NCBI GenBank assembly: GCA_942492225.1
Contig: CALODS010000074.1
Span: 1 to 15,313, forward strand
From: JAFGTX01 sp942492225
GTDB taxonomy: Bacteria; Bacillota; Clostridia; Peptostreptococcales; Acidaminobacteraceae
Direction of reading: 5' to 3'
Length of the DNA: 15,313 nucleotides
Shown: positions 6,982-14,047 of the stretch, one piece after another
Layout: each line of letters starts with the position of its first letter
Numbering within the stretch: position 1 is the stretch's first letter
The notes under the pieces: generated by a model
Told to the model about the DNA's origin: nothing
Seen by the model: the letters and a program-made list of their open reading frames with translations, nothing else
Databases searched by the model: none
Made by a program: the position numbers and the translations under genes

Positions 6982-7796
6982 TGCGACTGAAAATTCCAGT
7001 GGCCATTTTAAGTCTCATCATAATCCTGAGTATTTTTGCACCACTGCTATCACCATATAACCCTTTGGCAATTGATATGAAAAATCAATTAGCAAGCCCC
7101 AGTGTTCAGAACTGGCTTGGAACAGACTCGCTTGGAAGGGATACACTAAGCAGAGTCATGTATGGAGGGCGACAATCTATCATACTTGCTTTTTTTGCAA
7201 CATTATTGGCTATGATTATTGGTATATTGGTAGGTTTTTTTGCAGGGTATTATGGTGGGAAAATAGACCATATTATTACAAGTTTTACAAACATGTTTAT
7301 GGGACTTCCTGATATTAGTATTATGATAGCAGTAGTTGCCATTATGGGGCCAGCAGTGAAGAGTCTATTGTTCGCCATTGTCATTAACTCATGGACATCG
7401 TTCGCGAGATTAGTCAGGATCGAGACCATGCAATTGAAAAAAGAATATTTTGTAGATGGGTTAAAAAATATGGGGGCAAAGGATATCTATATTTTTTATG
7501 TACATATTCTTCCTAACATGTCAGATACATTGGTAGTTGTCTTTGTTTCTCGAATCGGTAGTGTGATTTTGAATGTTGCGGCTTTAAGTTACTTAGGTCT
7601 AGGATTAAGCCCTCCCTATCCGGATTGGGCTATTATGATTAGTGATGCGCGGACTTATTTCAGAAGTCATCCTATGCTTGTAATGGCGCCAGGAACTTGT
7701 ATTGTAACTTTTGTTTGGTGCGTTCATAGCATTGGTGATGCAATCAGAGATCAGTTAGATGTGAGAGGTGGTCTTAGTGATAACATCAAATATTAA
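6981..7796 (+). CDS. ABC transporter permease, NikC/DppC-type
   Basis: The ATG at 6981 overlaps the previous stop (TGATG) and has the purine-rich GAGGGGAGGGG (6963-6973) upstream. An in-frame TTG three bases earlier is less likely. The 271-residue product is the second channel subunit. It has an N-terminal helix (IPVAILSLIIILSIFAPLL), the DppC/NikC landmarks NWLGTDSLGRDTLSRVMYGGR, and four to five further helices. The EAA loop reads KKEYFVDGLKNMGAKDIYIFYVH in pieces, followed by LSYLGLGLSPPYPDWAIM, a conserved family block. It would pair with the upstream permease and be driven by the two ATPases that follow. The 3' end overlaps the next coding region by about 20 bp. Confidence 0.92.
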   Translation: MRLKIPVAILSLIIILSIFAPLLSPYNPLAIDMKNQLASPSVQNWLGTDSLGRDTLSRVMYGGRQSIILAFFATLLAMIIGILVGFFAGYYGGKIDHIITSFTNMFMGLPDISIMIAVVAIMGPAVKSLLFAIVINSWTSFARLVRIETMQLKKEYFVDGLKNMGAKDIYIFYVHILPNMSDTLVVVFVSRIGSVILNVAALSYLGLGLSPPYPDWAIMISDARTYFRSHPMLVMAPGTCIVTFVWCVHSIGDAIRDQLDVRGGLSDNIKY

Positions 7797-8706
7797 TATT
7801 GAAAAATTGAATATAAGTTTTGACACACAACATGGGGCTAGTGAAGTGGTTAAAGCGGTTGATATAACTTTCAATCATGGGGAAATTACAGGAATCATCG
7901 GAGAAAGTGGTAGTGGTAAATCTTTACTTGGAATGTCTATTTTAAAGTTACTGCCGAGTGAAGCGAGGATCACAGGCAAGTGTATATATAATCAAAAGAA
8001 CTTATTTGAATTAGATGAAAAAAATATGCGTAATTTTAGGGGGAGAGAGGTTGCCTTTATTCCTCAGAATCCTATGAATGTATTGAATCCTATATTATCG
8101 ATTGGAAGACAACTGGTTGAACATACCATGCTACATCTCAATCTAAATAAAAAGTGTGCAAAAAAGTTGGCGATAGAATACTTATATTCATTTGGCCTTC
8201 GTGATCCTGAAAGAATAATGAAATCATATCCTTTTCAATTGAGTGGTGGAATGAATCAGGTAGTTCTATTTACCATGGGTGTTATTTGTAAGCCAGCATT
8301 TGTTATTGCTGATGAACCCACCAAAGGACTTGATAGTAAAATTCGTAAAAATGTGTATGATCATTTACTGCGTATAAAGAAAAACTATGTAAAAAGTATG
8401 ATTATTATAACTCATGATCTTTATTTTGCCCACAAATTTTGCGATACAATTGCAGTGATGTATAGGGGAGAGATTGTTGAAATTGGGAAAAAACATGATG
8501 TAATCAATCGTCCACAACATCCTTATACCCAGTGTTTACTAGAGTCAACAGTTAAAAATGGGATGAGACCTATCAAAAATATTGATGACAAGAGCTATGA
8601 ATATGGCTGTCGGTTTTATCAGTATTGTATAAAAAGGACAAAGGGATGTTTGAATCCTATAATTATGAAGTCATCTGGGCGCTCGAAAGTGAGGTGTGTA
8701 CTATGA
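7777..8706 (+). CDS. ABC transporter ATP-binding protein, DppD/NikD-type
   Basis: I place the start at the GTG at 7777, because GAGAGGTGG (7763-7771) is properly spaced for it. The GTG at 7768 lies inside that site. The 309-residue ATPase has Walker A GESGSGKS (42-49), signature LSGGM (155-159) and Walker B IADEP (Asp179, Glu180), followed by the H-loop ITHDL. The C-terminal oligopeptide-transporter extension is present (RPQHPYTQCLLEST). It ends with a cysteine cluster, CRFYQYC plus a later GC, that in DppD-type proteins can hold an iron-sulfur cluster. The gene overlaps the permease before it and the ATPase after it, so production is probably coupled. It forms the nucleotide-binding dimer with the next protein. 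Confidence 0.92.
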   Translation: MITSNINIEKLNISFDTQHGASEVVKAVDITFNHGEITGIIGESGSGKSLLGMSILKLLPSEARITGKCIYNQKNLFELDEKNMRNFRGREVAFIPQNPMNVLNPILSIGRQLVEHTMLHLNLNKKCAKKLAIEYLYSFGLRDPERIMKSYPFQLSGGMNQVVLFTMGVICKPAFVIADEPTKGLDSKIRKNVYDHLLRIKKNYVKSMIIITHDLYFAHKFCDTIAVMYRGEIVEIGKKHDVINRPQHPYTQCLLESTVKNGMRPIKNIDDKSYEYGCRFYQYCIKRTKGCLNPIIMKSSGRSKVRCVL

Positions 8707-9422
8707 TTGAAGTTAAGAATATATCAATGCAATTTGGAAATCAACAGATATTAAATGACATAAGTTTTTATATTAAAAAAGGGACCAAATTTGCAATTAT
8801 TGGTGATAGTGGATGCGGTAAATCTACGCTTGCAAGAATAATAATGAATTTAGTTAGTCCTACAAAAGGTGATGTTTTTATAAATGGAAGAAAAATAAAA
8901 CACTATGTTCGAAAAGAAAAGGCCAAAAAAATACAGATGGTATTTCAGCACCCTGTCAGTAGCTTTAACCCTAGAATTAAGCTACGTAAACAAATAGAGG
9001 AACCTTTAAAAATTAATAATTTGTCAGCGGATATAGAGAAATACTTATTAAATTTTGGTCTTAAATCGTGTATTCTTGAGAGGTATCCCTTTCAAATTAG
9101 TGGAGGTGAGGCTCAAAGATTATCAATTATACGATTTCTAATTACGAACCCTGATATATTGATCTTGGATGAACCGACATCCATGCTTGATGTTTCAACT
9201 CAAGCAGAGGTTTTTAACTACTTGCAAGAATACCAAGAAAAGAATCAAATTACCTTTATTTTGATTTCTCACGATATAGAATTAGTGAGTCAAGTATGCG
9301 ATTATATAGTTGTAATAAACGAAGGCAAAATAATTGAAATGGATTATGTTAAAAATATTTTAAGTGAACCCAAATGTGCCTATACTAAAAAAATGATAGA
9401 AAATTTTGAGTTTTTTTACTAA
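8703..9422 (+). CDS. ABC transporter ATP-binding protein, DppF/NikE-type
   Basis: The ATG at 8703 overlaps the preceding stop as ATGA and follows GTGAGGTG (8690-8697). The longer frame upstream overlaps the previous gene and adds no ABC sequence. The 239-residue product has Walker A GDSGCGKST (34-42), a Q-loop near MVFQHP, signature ISGGE (132-136), Walker B ILDEP (Asp156, Glu157) and H-loop SHD. It lacks the long C-terminal extension of its partner and is slightly short, as is usual for NikE-like subunits. It completes a five-gene importer. No terminator follows, so transcription can continue into the methyltransferase 78 bp downstream. Confidence 0.9.
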   Translation: MIEVKNISMQFGNQQILNDISFYIKKGTKFAIIGDSGCGKSTLARIIMNLVSPTKGDVFINGRKIKHYVRKEKAKKIQMVFQHPVSSFNPRIKLRKQIEEPLKINNLSADIEKYLLNFGLKSCILERYPFQISGGEAQRLSIIRFLITNPDILILDEPTSMLDVSTQAEVFNYLQEYQEKNQITFILISHDIELVSQVCDYIVVINEGKIIEMDYVKNILSEPKCAYTKKMIENFEFFY

Positions 9423-9500
9423 GACAAGTAGTTCGATTAGAGAGTTGTAAAAGAAAGTTAGCTGAAAAGGGTAAAGTCTTTGAGCTGAAAAGAGGGTATT

Positions 9501-10341
9501 ATGAATTATAGCTTATATGTGAGTCAACTTAAAGAAAGTGCTAATAAGATGTGGTTAGAGAGCCTTGGTAGTATGAATGACACATCATACAAAAGAGCTT
9601 TTAGTGATAAAGTGGAGACAGAATTTTGGAAAGAACATAGTAAAACATATGATGTTTTACCATCACTATATACATATGCACCAGAAGTATTTGATGATAT
9701 TGTTGAAATAATAGGAACACAAAAAAATGTTGTTGAGCTAGGCGCAGGAACAGGTCAGTTTACGCTTCCTATGGCTGAGGTTCAAGAATCGGTTGTTGCT
9801 GTTGATTTTTCTAAAGATATGTTAGAGAAATTAAAAATGAAGTTAGATAATGTTGCAAATGTTAAAATTATAAATTGTAAAATCGAAGAACTTAAAGCTG
9901 TAGAAGCAGATGTGATATTTGGTGTAAATTGCATTTATAGAATTAAGAATATTGAAGAATGTATAATGAATTTGATGCATACATCTGCAAAAAATGCTGT
10001 TTGTTTGGACGATGCAAAGAAGTATTTATGATGCAATATTAAACGCTACAAATAAAAAAGGCATACTAAGAAAACAAGAGTATATACATTTAATTAATAT
10101 ACTTTATAGTATGGGGATTGATTGTGAGTTAAAATTAAAAACAGTAGTTAAAGATATAGAAATTGTTAATATTAATGAGAATTATAAAGAGCTAAGTGTT
10201 TTGTCCCAGGAATACAATTTAAATTATAAGGCGATTAAAAATCGGTTTGAGAATAGAATTATTGAAACTACTGATGGATTTTTATACAAATGCGAACAGA
10301 AAATTGCATTTATTAGTTTTGAATGTAACAGTAACAATTAG
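9501..10341 (+). pseudogene. Class I SAM-dependent methyltransferase, split by a frameshift
   Basis: The first frame (9501-10031) encodes SAM motif I VVELGAGTGQF (residues 77-87), an acidic AVDFS (Asp102) and a strand with ADVIFGVNCIYR, then ends abruptly after DDAKKYL. The +1 frame continues at once as TMQRSIYDAILNATN and runs to 10341, giving about 280 residues in all, a normal size. Removing one base around 9998-10008 (in GCTGTTTGTTTGG) would read through as AVCWTMQRS. The start has AGAGGG at 9491-9496. A similar element AGCTGAAAAGGG occurs at 9460-9471, so the leader carries an imperfect direct repeat. As last gene of the riboswitch operon it might modify the transported metal ligand or a corrinoid precursor, but that is inference. 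A sequencing error cannot be excluded. Confidence 0.75.
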
Positions 10342-10343
10342 AA

Positions 10344-10394
10344 ATGCATATTGTAAAATACAAAAAAGATATTCATAATATGGTATTACTTGAT
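10344..10394 (+). pseudogene. 5' fragment of a small gene interrupted by the insertion sequence
   Basis: ATG at 10344 opens 17 codons (MHIVKYKKDIHNMVLLD) that end where the IS3-family element begins. The frame continues exactly after the element at 11554 as QPLSNVYCVNLKGEILW. Joining the two gives an 89-residue protein in one frame. No strong ribosome binding site is visible, so the true start may differ. Confidence 0.55.
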
Positions 10395-10395
10395 A

Positions 10396-10423
10396 TGTCC
10401 TAGTCAATCAAAATTGTAACACC
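10396..10423 (+). repeat. Left terminal inverted repeat of the IS3-family element
   Basis: It begins TGTCCT and ends AAAATTGTAACACC. It matches the reverse complement of 11524-11551 at 23 of 28 positions, with all differences in the middle. Confidence 0.82.
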
Positions 10424-10424
10424 A

Positions 10425-11228
10425 TCATATAGTTTGACTAATATATGCACTTCTTGCTTCTGATGGAGTCATTTTATTATTATATGTGTGTGGCCTTTGG
10501 TAGTTGTACCAAACATATGAAAAATCATCAATCGCCTGATTAAGCAGTTGATCTGTTTCAAATGAGTAAAGATTTGTAAATTCATTTTTAAGTGTATTAT
10601 AATAACGTTCCATAGGAGCATTGTCATATGGACACCCTGCTTTACTCATACTCTGAACAATATTATTTGTTTTACAGTATTCTGTGAAGGATACAGAGGC
10701 GAACTGCGAGCCTTGATCACTATGCAAAATCAGCCCGTTAGCAGGCTTATGCTTTTGTAATGCTAATTTTAGTGTTTGATAATTCTAAGTAAGTAAAGTC
10801 AGTACACCACTTTTCATTAGGTTTATTTGCTTTGAAATCTTGGTTTAATAAGTTTCCAAATATTTTATGAATAAGACCTTTGGTGTATTTAAGCTTTTTC
10901 TTTTGCAACGCTGCTTTAATGCCCATTTCGTTCATATACTTATATGTTGTCGGATAATTACAAAACACATTTTTTCTAGCAAGTAAATCACTAATAAGTC
11001 TGTAACCAAGTGTTCCACAGTGGTCATGGTAAAGTTCTCGTATTTCTTTTTTAAGTGCTTTTTTATAAAATTTAGCTTTATGATTTCTATTCTGTAAATA
11101 ATTATAATAAGCATTTGGTAGAATTTTAAATTGTCTTAGTAACCACCGAAGACCAAATGTCAGTTTATGTTCGTCAATAAATTTGTATGCTTTTAGTCTA
11201 TTTCCTTCGCGAAGAATGCCGCTGTCTT
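10425..11228 (-). pseudogene. IS3-family transposase OrfB with internal deletion and frameshift
   Basis: Reading from the slippage site, the frame runs through the HTH-like IS3 OrfB region (CGTLGYRLISDLLARKN) to the first catalytic Asp in WCTDFTYLELSN, then goes out of frame at about 10770-10782. The next frame resumes with TLKLALQKHKPANGLILHSDQGSQFAS (second Asp) and PMERYYNTLKNE (Glu), ending at 10425. The spacing D-35-E is exact, but only ~28 residues remain between the two aspartates, where the family has nearly 60. About 90-100 bp, not a multiple of three, has therefore been lost. All three DDE residues survive, but the protein is broken. Confidence 0.88.
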
Positions 11229-11480
11229 TTTTAAGAATTGATTTTCCTTTTCTAGTTCCTGGAGACGTTTTCTTAGATTTCGATTTTCTTCCATTTGATC
11301 AGTTTCGTTTTTTAGTTCAGGATTTATTTTGCATTCTTCACGGTGTTTCTTTAACCAGTAACTTATTGTTCCGTTACCAAGGTTATATTCGGCAGTTAAA
11401 CTTTTAATTGTTCTACCTTCTTCAAGATGAAGTCTTAGAACTTTTTTTCGGATTGAATCATCGTATTTTCTATTTGACAT
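11193..11480 (-). CDS. IS3-family transposase OrfA (helix-turn-helix protein)
   Basis: This 95-residue protein starts at an ATG preceded by AAAAAGGAG with a 6-nt gap. The N-terminal half carries the IS3 OrfA helix-turn-helix (RKKVLRLHLEEGRTIKSLTAEYNLGNGTISYWLKK), which binds the element's ends. The C-terminal half is a leucine-zipper-like coil (ENRNLRKRLQELEKENQFLKK) that joins OrfA and OrfAB subunits. It appears intact. Because OrfB is broken, it could act only as a repressor or in trans with a related element elsewhere. Confidence 0.92.
   Translation of the reverse strand: MSNRKYDDSIRKKVLRLHLEEGRTIKSLTAEYNLGNGTISYWLKKHREECKINPELKNETDQMEENRNLRKRLQELEKENQFLKKTAAFFAKEID
11226..11232 (-). other. 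Programmed -1 frameshift site A AAA AAG
   Basis: On the minus strand the orfA codons TTA AAA AAG give the classic heptamer A AAA AAG. A -1 slip here enters the orfB frame, which begins KKDSGILREGNRLKAYKF. This is the known way IS3-family elements make OrfAB transposase. Confidence 0.82.
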
Positions 11481-11523
11481 TGTAAACTCCTTTTTATAGA
11501 TGGATTATACCAAACTATAACTA

Positions 11524-11551
11524 GGTGTTACAATTTTAGTTTATCAGGACA
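11524..11551 (-). repeat. Right terminal inverted repeat of the IS3-family element
   Basis: It runs from GGTGTTACAATTTT to AGGACA and pairs with 10396-10423. Confidence 0.82.
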
Positions 11552-11553
11552 AT

Positions 11554-11772
11554 CAACCACTAAGCAATGTTTATTGTGTCAATTTAAAAGGAGAAATACT
11601 TTGGAATATCAAATTTCTTTTTGAAAATTATAATAGATTCACTGATGAATTTTTATTCACAGATTGTGAAAAAACATCTTATAATGAATTAAAGGTTAAA
11701 ACTGCAACTGGGATTGTTGCAAAGATTGATTTGGATAAACTTGAAATTGTTGAGCGTTCTTGGACTAAGTAG
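11554..11772 (+). pseudogene. 3' fragment of a small gene interrupted by the insertion sequence, immunity-protein-like
   Basis: These 72 codons plus stop follow directly after the IS. They contain NVYCVNLKGEILWNI and end LDKLEIVERSWTK. Together with the fragment at 10344-10394 the protein would be 89 residues. The pattern, an N-x-Y-C-x-x-x-x-G-x-x-L-W strand pair, a short loop and a second strand pair near the end, resembles small beta-rich proteins often found beside polymorphic toxins. That resemblance is from memory and uncertain. The location, about 200 bp before a toxin remnant, fits an immunity role. With the insertion in place neither half is likely to work. Confidence 0.55.
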
Positions 11773-11906
11773 AAAATCTAAATTTTGTTGGGTTAGAGTT
11801 AGTGTAATTTAAGTTAGAATTATTTTATTCTAATACAAAATGTAAGAGGGTTCTATTTGATTTATAGCAGAAAATTAAACTAACAACTATATGCTGTATT
11901 TTATCA

Positions 11907-11939
11907 AGCCCTTCAGTAGAAGAATTTTACTGAAGGGCT
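11907..11939 (+). terminator. Strong hairpin, probable terminator after the disrupted gene
   Basis: AGCCCTTCAGTA pairs perfectly with TACTGAAGGGCT across a 9-nt loop. The following CGTTATTTACTAG is only moderately U-rich, so termination may be incomplete. The 135 bp before it contain no gene. Confidence 0.6.
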
Positions 11940-11975
11940 CGTTATTTACTAGATTATTACTGAATTTAAAGTGCC

Positions 11976-12682
11976 ATGGCTATAGCTTCATCACCAACAT
12001 GAGTAGGTGCAGCGTCATTCGGCACGGTTGTGCTTGGAGAATATGCTGAAACTATTGTAATGACGGGAATATCTTTTGTTTCGGCTAATATGGCTGAAAG
12101 AGCTGGAAATCATTTGAAAAGAAGTGTTGACCAGTTAAAAGAAACACTCGCTTATAAGATTAGAAGTGTTGGTGATGATATTCTTACGCGTTTTGAAGGA
12201 ATAAATGGTGGACATACGATACGTGATTATGTTAATAAGTCTGATGGTTTTCTAATTAGTAGAGCGAATAATGGTAATAAATCTGTTAATGCGACTAGTT
12301 TTAATGATTTAAGTTCTGCAACTGAAGCAGTGCAACATAATTTGAAAAAAAGGCTGATAAAATTGAAGATTGGATAAAAAACACTCAAGATAATCGTATA
12401 GTTTTTGAAGTTACTCACCGCAAGTCAGTTGAATACAATGATTTACCTATAATTATAAACGAATTTAAAAATTCGGAAGTGTCTCAGATTTGTATGGAAT
12501 TGTTAATGGATTTAAAATTTATAGCTAAACAGAGTGATTGGGATTATATAGAAAAGTTTATTAATGAGTATTCTATGAGTTCTATATCACATGAAAAAAC
12601 AAAATTAATGATTGATATGATGATAGCAGTTTTAGAATCAAAAGAATATGATTTTAGTCTCTTTGAATCAAAAAAATATTAG
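11976..12682 (+). pseudogene. Remnant of a polymorphic toxin C-terminus, RNase A-like domain (CdiA-CT type), frameshifted and fused to a helical immunity-like tail
   Basis: The first frame (11976-12377, with an in-frame TGA at 12000 and a TAA just upstream) has an Ala/Gly-rich pre-toxin stretch, then GGHTIRDYVNKSDGFLISRA and ATSFNDLSSATEAVQHNLKK. These match the order of the bacterial RNase A-like toxin domain (HVGKS...LLARL, StF.d..tAe). A run of seven A residues (12345-12351) shifts the frame. One more A would continue as KADKIEDWIKNTQDNRIVFEV. That second frame runs unbroken to 12682 through EYNDLPIIINEF into a helical tail, DWDYIEKFINEYSMSSISHE, unlike the toxin C-terminus and possibly from an immunity gene. 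The catalytic His position is Tyr (12228-12230), and no terminal T-x-Y motif is found. Product inactive or absent. Confidence 0.65.
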
Positions 12683-12712
12683 TGTGATATTGTAAAAATA
12701 AAGCAATAACAT

Positions 12713-12774
12713 AAAATCTTCCACAGAATAGTTGAACGTGTATTTTCAATTACAATGTGGGAGATTTTATTTTA
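12713..12774 (+). terminator. Long-loop terminator after the toxin remnant
   Basis: AAAATCTTCCACA pairs with TGTGGGAGATTTT (one G-U pair) across ~30 nt that contains a small inner hairpin TTGAA/TTCAA. It is followed by ATTTTAATAT. It lies 31 bp after the stop at 12682. Confidence 0.6.
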
Positions 12775-12880
12775 ATATATTGTTTCTAAAATCGTCATAC
12801 ATTAGAATGATTTCTTGATCAGAAAAAAGTATAAGAAATAGAGAATCAAATCCAGTAAGTAAAATCTGTGAGAAATGATT

Positions 12881-13156
12881 ATTCGTCAAAAAAACGTCAA
12901 AAACAGCTTTGCTTCTGTTTGTTTCAATCACATTTTAGATTCTAAGTTTAACGCATACGAGTGTTTAATTCCAACTGATATACGCTAAACTTGGTTTAAA
13001 TCCATAACACCATACGCAACATGTGAATCCTTGGAAAGAGTAGGGAAGCACTGCAATGACTTGGTTGTAGAGTGAATCGTCAAAAATACGGCAAAAAATA
13101 AAATTTATTAAATAGAAGTAGAGACTAAAAAACAACAGTTTTTGGTCTCTTTTTTT
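12881..13156 (+). repeat. Dispersed repeat, copy 2 (paired with 3512-3776)
   Basis: The first 217 bp align to 3512-3728 without a gap at a constant offset of 9369 bp. The best-conserved part is about 12960-13065. It has the same left CGTCAAAAAAACGTCAAAAA pair and a right pair in which the second unit is altered (CGGCAAAAA). A terminator follows, as in copy 1. No gene lies between the toxin remnant and this repeat; the interval 12775-12880 shows nothing I can interpret. Confidence 0.75.
13121..13156 (+). terminator. Intrinsic terminator at the end of repeat copy 2
   Basis: GAGACTAAAAA pairs with TTTTTGGTCTC (one G-U pair) around a 7-nt loop and is followed by a run of T residues. The stem bases differ from those of copy 1, yet pairing is kept. 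Confidence 0.8.
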
Positions 13157-13253
13157 GCCCTTATTCAAATTTCAATAGAAATTAAATGAATTAGCACTCC
13201 CTACTCCATTTTGTTTTTGGATAAGCTGTATTTGTTTCTGTTTCACTTTATCA

Positions 13254-13738
13254 ATCGGTAAGTTGTCACATTATCTTAGAGATGCGGTAAAAGAGCAGTA
13301 TTCGGATGCAGAATTCACTGTATTATTTTTCGCGCCATCAGTTATAGATGAAGACAGAGTGCCTCCGATGAAGACCATAGCCAATTTTCCTCAAGAACAT
13401 TTGCTCGAACTTACTTAGATTACCCTGTAGACAAAATTCATTATTTTTCGGGATTCGTTTTAAATAGTGAGTATTCTTATGTATGGAAGAATATTGAACA
13501 AGCGATTAAAATACCTATTAGAGCCACCATCGATGGAATTGCAGATGAATGGGCAGAAATCATTTCATCGACTGAAAGTGATGAATTAATAAAAACCCTT
13601 TATTCAGTTCAAAATAGTGATCAGCAATATATTCCTGCAAAGGGCAGTGAATTAAATGTCGAAAGTAACTTCTATATAGATATAGATAACAACAAAGAGA
13701 TTGGTTATCACTTGTGGTGTTGGAAAAGTCCTCAATAA
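13254..13738 (+). pseudogene. Frameshifted remnant of an unrecognised gene
   Basis: One frame from 13254 reads IGKLSHYLRDAVKEQYSDAEFTVLFFAP in pieces and stops at a TAG near 13416. The overlapping frame from 13352 continues as TFARTYLDYPVDKIHYFSGFVL, then ATIDGIADEWAEIISS, and ends YHLWCWKSPQ at 13738. Together they would give about 160 residues with no start codon or ribosome binding site. The composition and the long second frame (~128 codons) suggest former coding. I do not recognise the family. The neighbouring decayed genes support pseudogene status. Confidence 0.5.
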
Positions 13739-13751
13739 TGATGACCTTATT

Positions 13752-14023
13752 TCTTCTGCTTATATTAGTATCATTTTACAAAATCGAGAAGGCATAACTA
13801 GCCTAGATTTTGTAGGTATTCTTATTTTGGGGATCGGATTTTATTTTGAAGCAAGAGCTTACTATGAGTTAAAAATGTTTAAAAGTGAAAAAAGTAATAA
13901 AGGGAAAATACTGACATCTGGCTTATTAGTCCGTTAACAATAACCTTATTGGTTCGTTATGTTTAAGGTGTACCAATGTTAGAAAAGCATGATGAAAATA
14001 ATGTTGCTTACCACTTATTTTAG
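13752..14023 (+). pseudogene. Remnant of a DUF1295 (steroid 5-alpha-reductase C-terminal-like) membrane protein gene
   Basis: The segment DFVGILILGIGFYFEARAYYEL plus FKSEKSNKGKILTSGL closely follows the DUF1295 pattern (fE, then KFK...NKGKI, then TsGL before the RHPNYFGE motif). The conserved RHPNYFGE and the next helix are missing. The frame changes at about 13925 and resumes as ISPLTITLLVRYV, an in-frame TAA (13964-13966), then GVPMLEKHDENN, which matches the C-terminus of the same family. An internal deletion plus a nonsense codon thus explains the sequence. Intact members are integral membrane proteins of ~260 aa, related to isoprenylcysteine methyltransferases. This copy lacks its 5' half and is non-functional. 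Confidence 0.72.
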
Positions 14024-14047
14024 TAGGACTATGCATCAACTTAGTTT

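Larger units (their letters stand above)
10396..11551 (-). mobile_element. IS3-family insertion sequence, defective copy
   Basis: The 1156-bp element has TG...CA ends and 28-bp imperfect terminal inverted repeats (23 of 28 matching). It carries orfA and orfB on the minus strand with an A AAA AAG slippage site between them. OrfB has lost an internal segment and its frame, so the copy cannot make its own transposase. The expected intact length would be about 1.25 kb. The flanks read GATA on the left and ATCA on the right, so no clean target duplication is seen. Reading across the element restores a small gene (10344-10394 joined to 11554-11772), which supports these boundaries. Confidence 0.88.

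Noticed and set aside
9988..9994. Possible programmed frameshift A AAA AAT in the methyltransferase
   Set aside because: A -1 slip here does not lead into the frame that continues the protein, which needs +1, and no stimulatory stem-loop is evident.
11183..11407. 74-codon open frame on the plus strand
   Set aside because: It is antisense to IS3 orfA, which has a good start site and family motifs.
10391..11556. Target-site duplication of the IS3-family element
   Set aside because: The flanks share only AT at an offset, so I cannot claim a true 3-4 bp duplication.
12345..12351. Phase-variation tract in the toxin gene
   Set aside because: The A-run could slip, but the upstream in-frame TGA at 12000 and missing C-terminal motif mean that correcting it would not restore an active toxin.
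12227..12418. 63-codon open frame on the minus strand
   Set aside because: It is antisense to the RNase A-like toxin remnant and shows no ribosome binding site or motif.
12965..13168. 67-codon open frame on the minus strand across repeat copy 2
   Set aside because: The frame is not kept in copy 1 and the differences between copies are not biased to third codon positions, so coding is unlikely.
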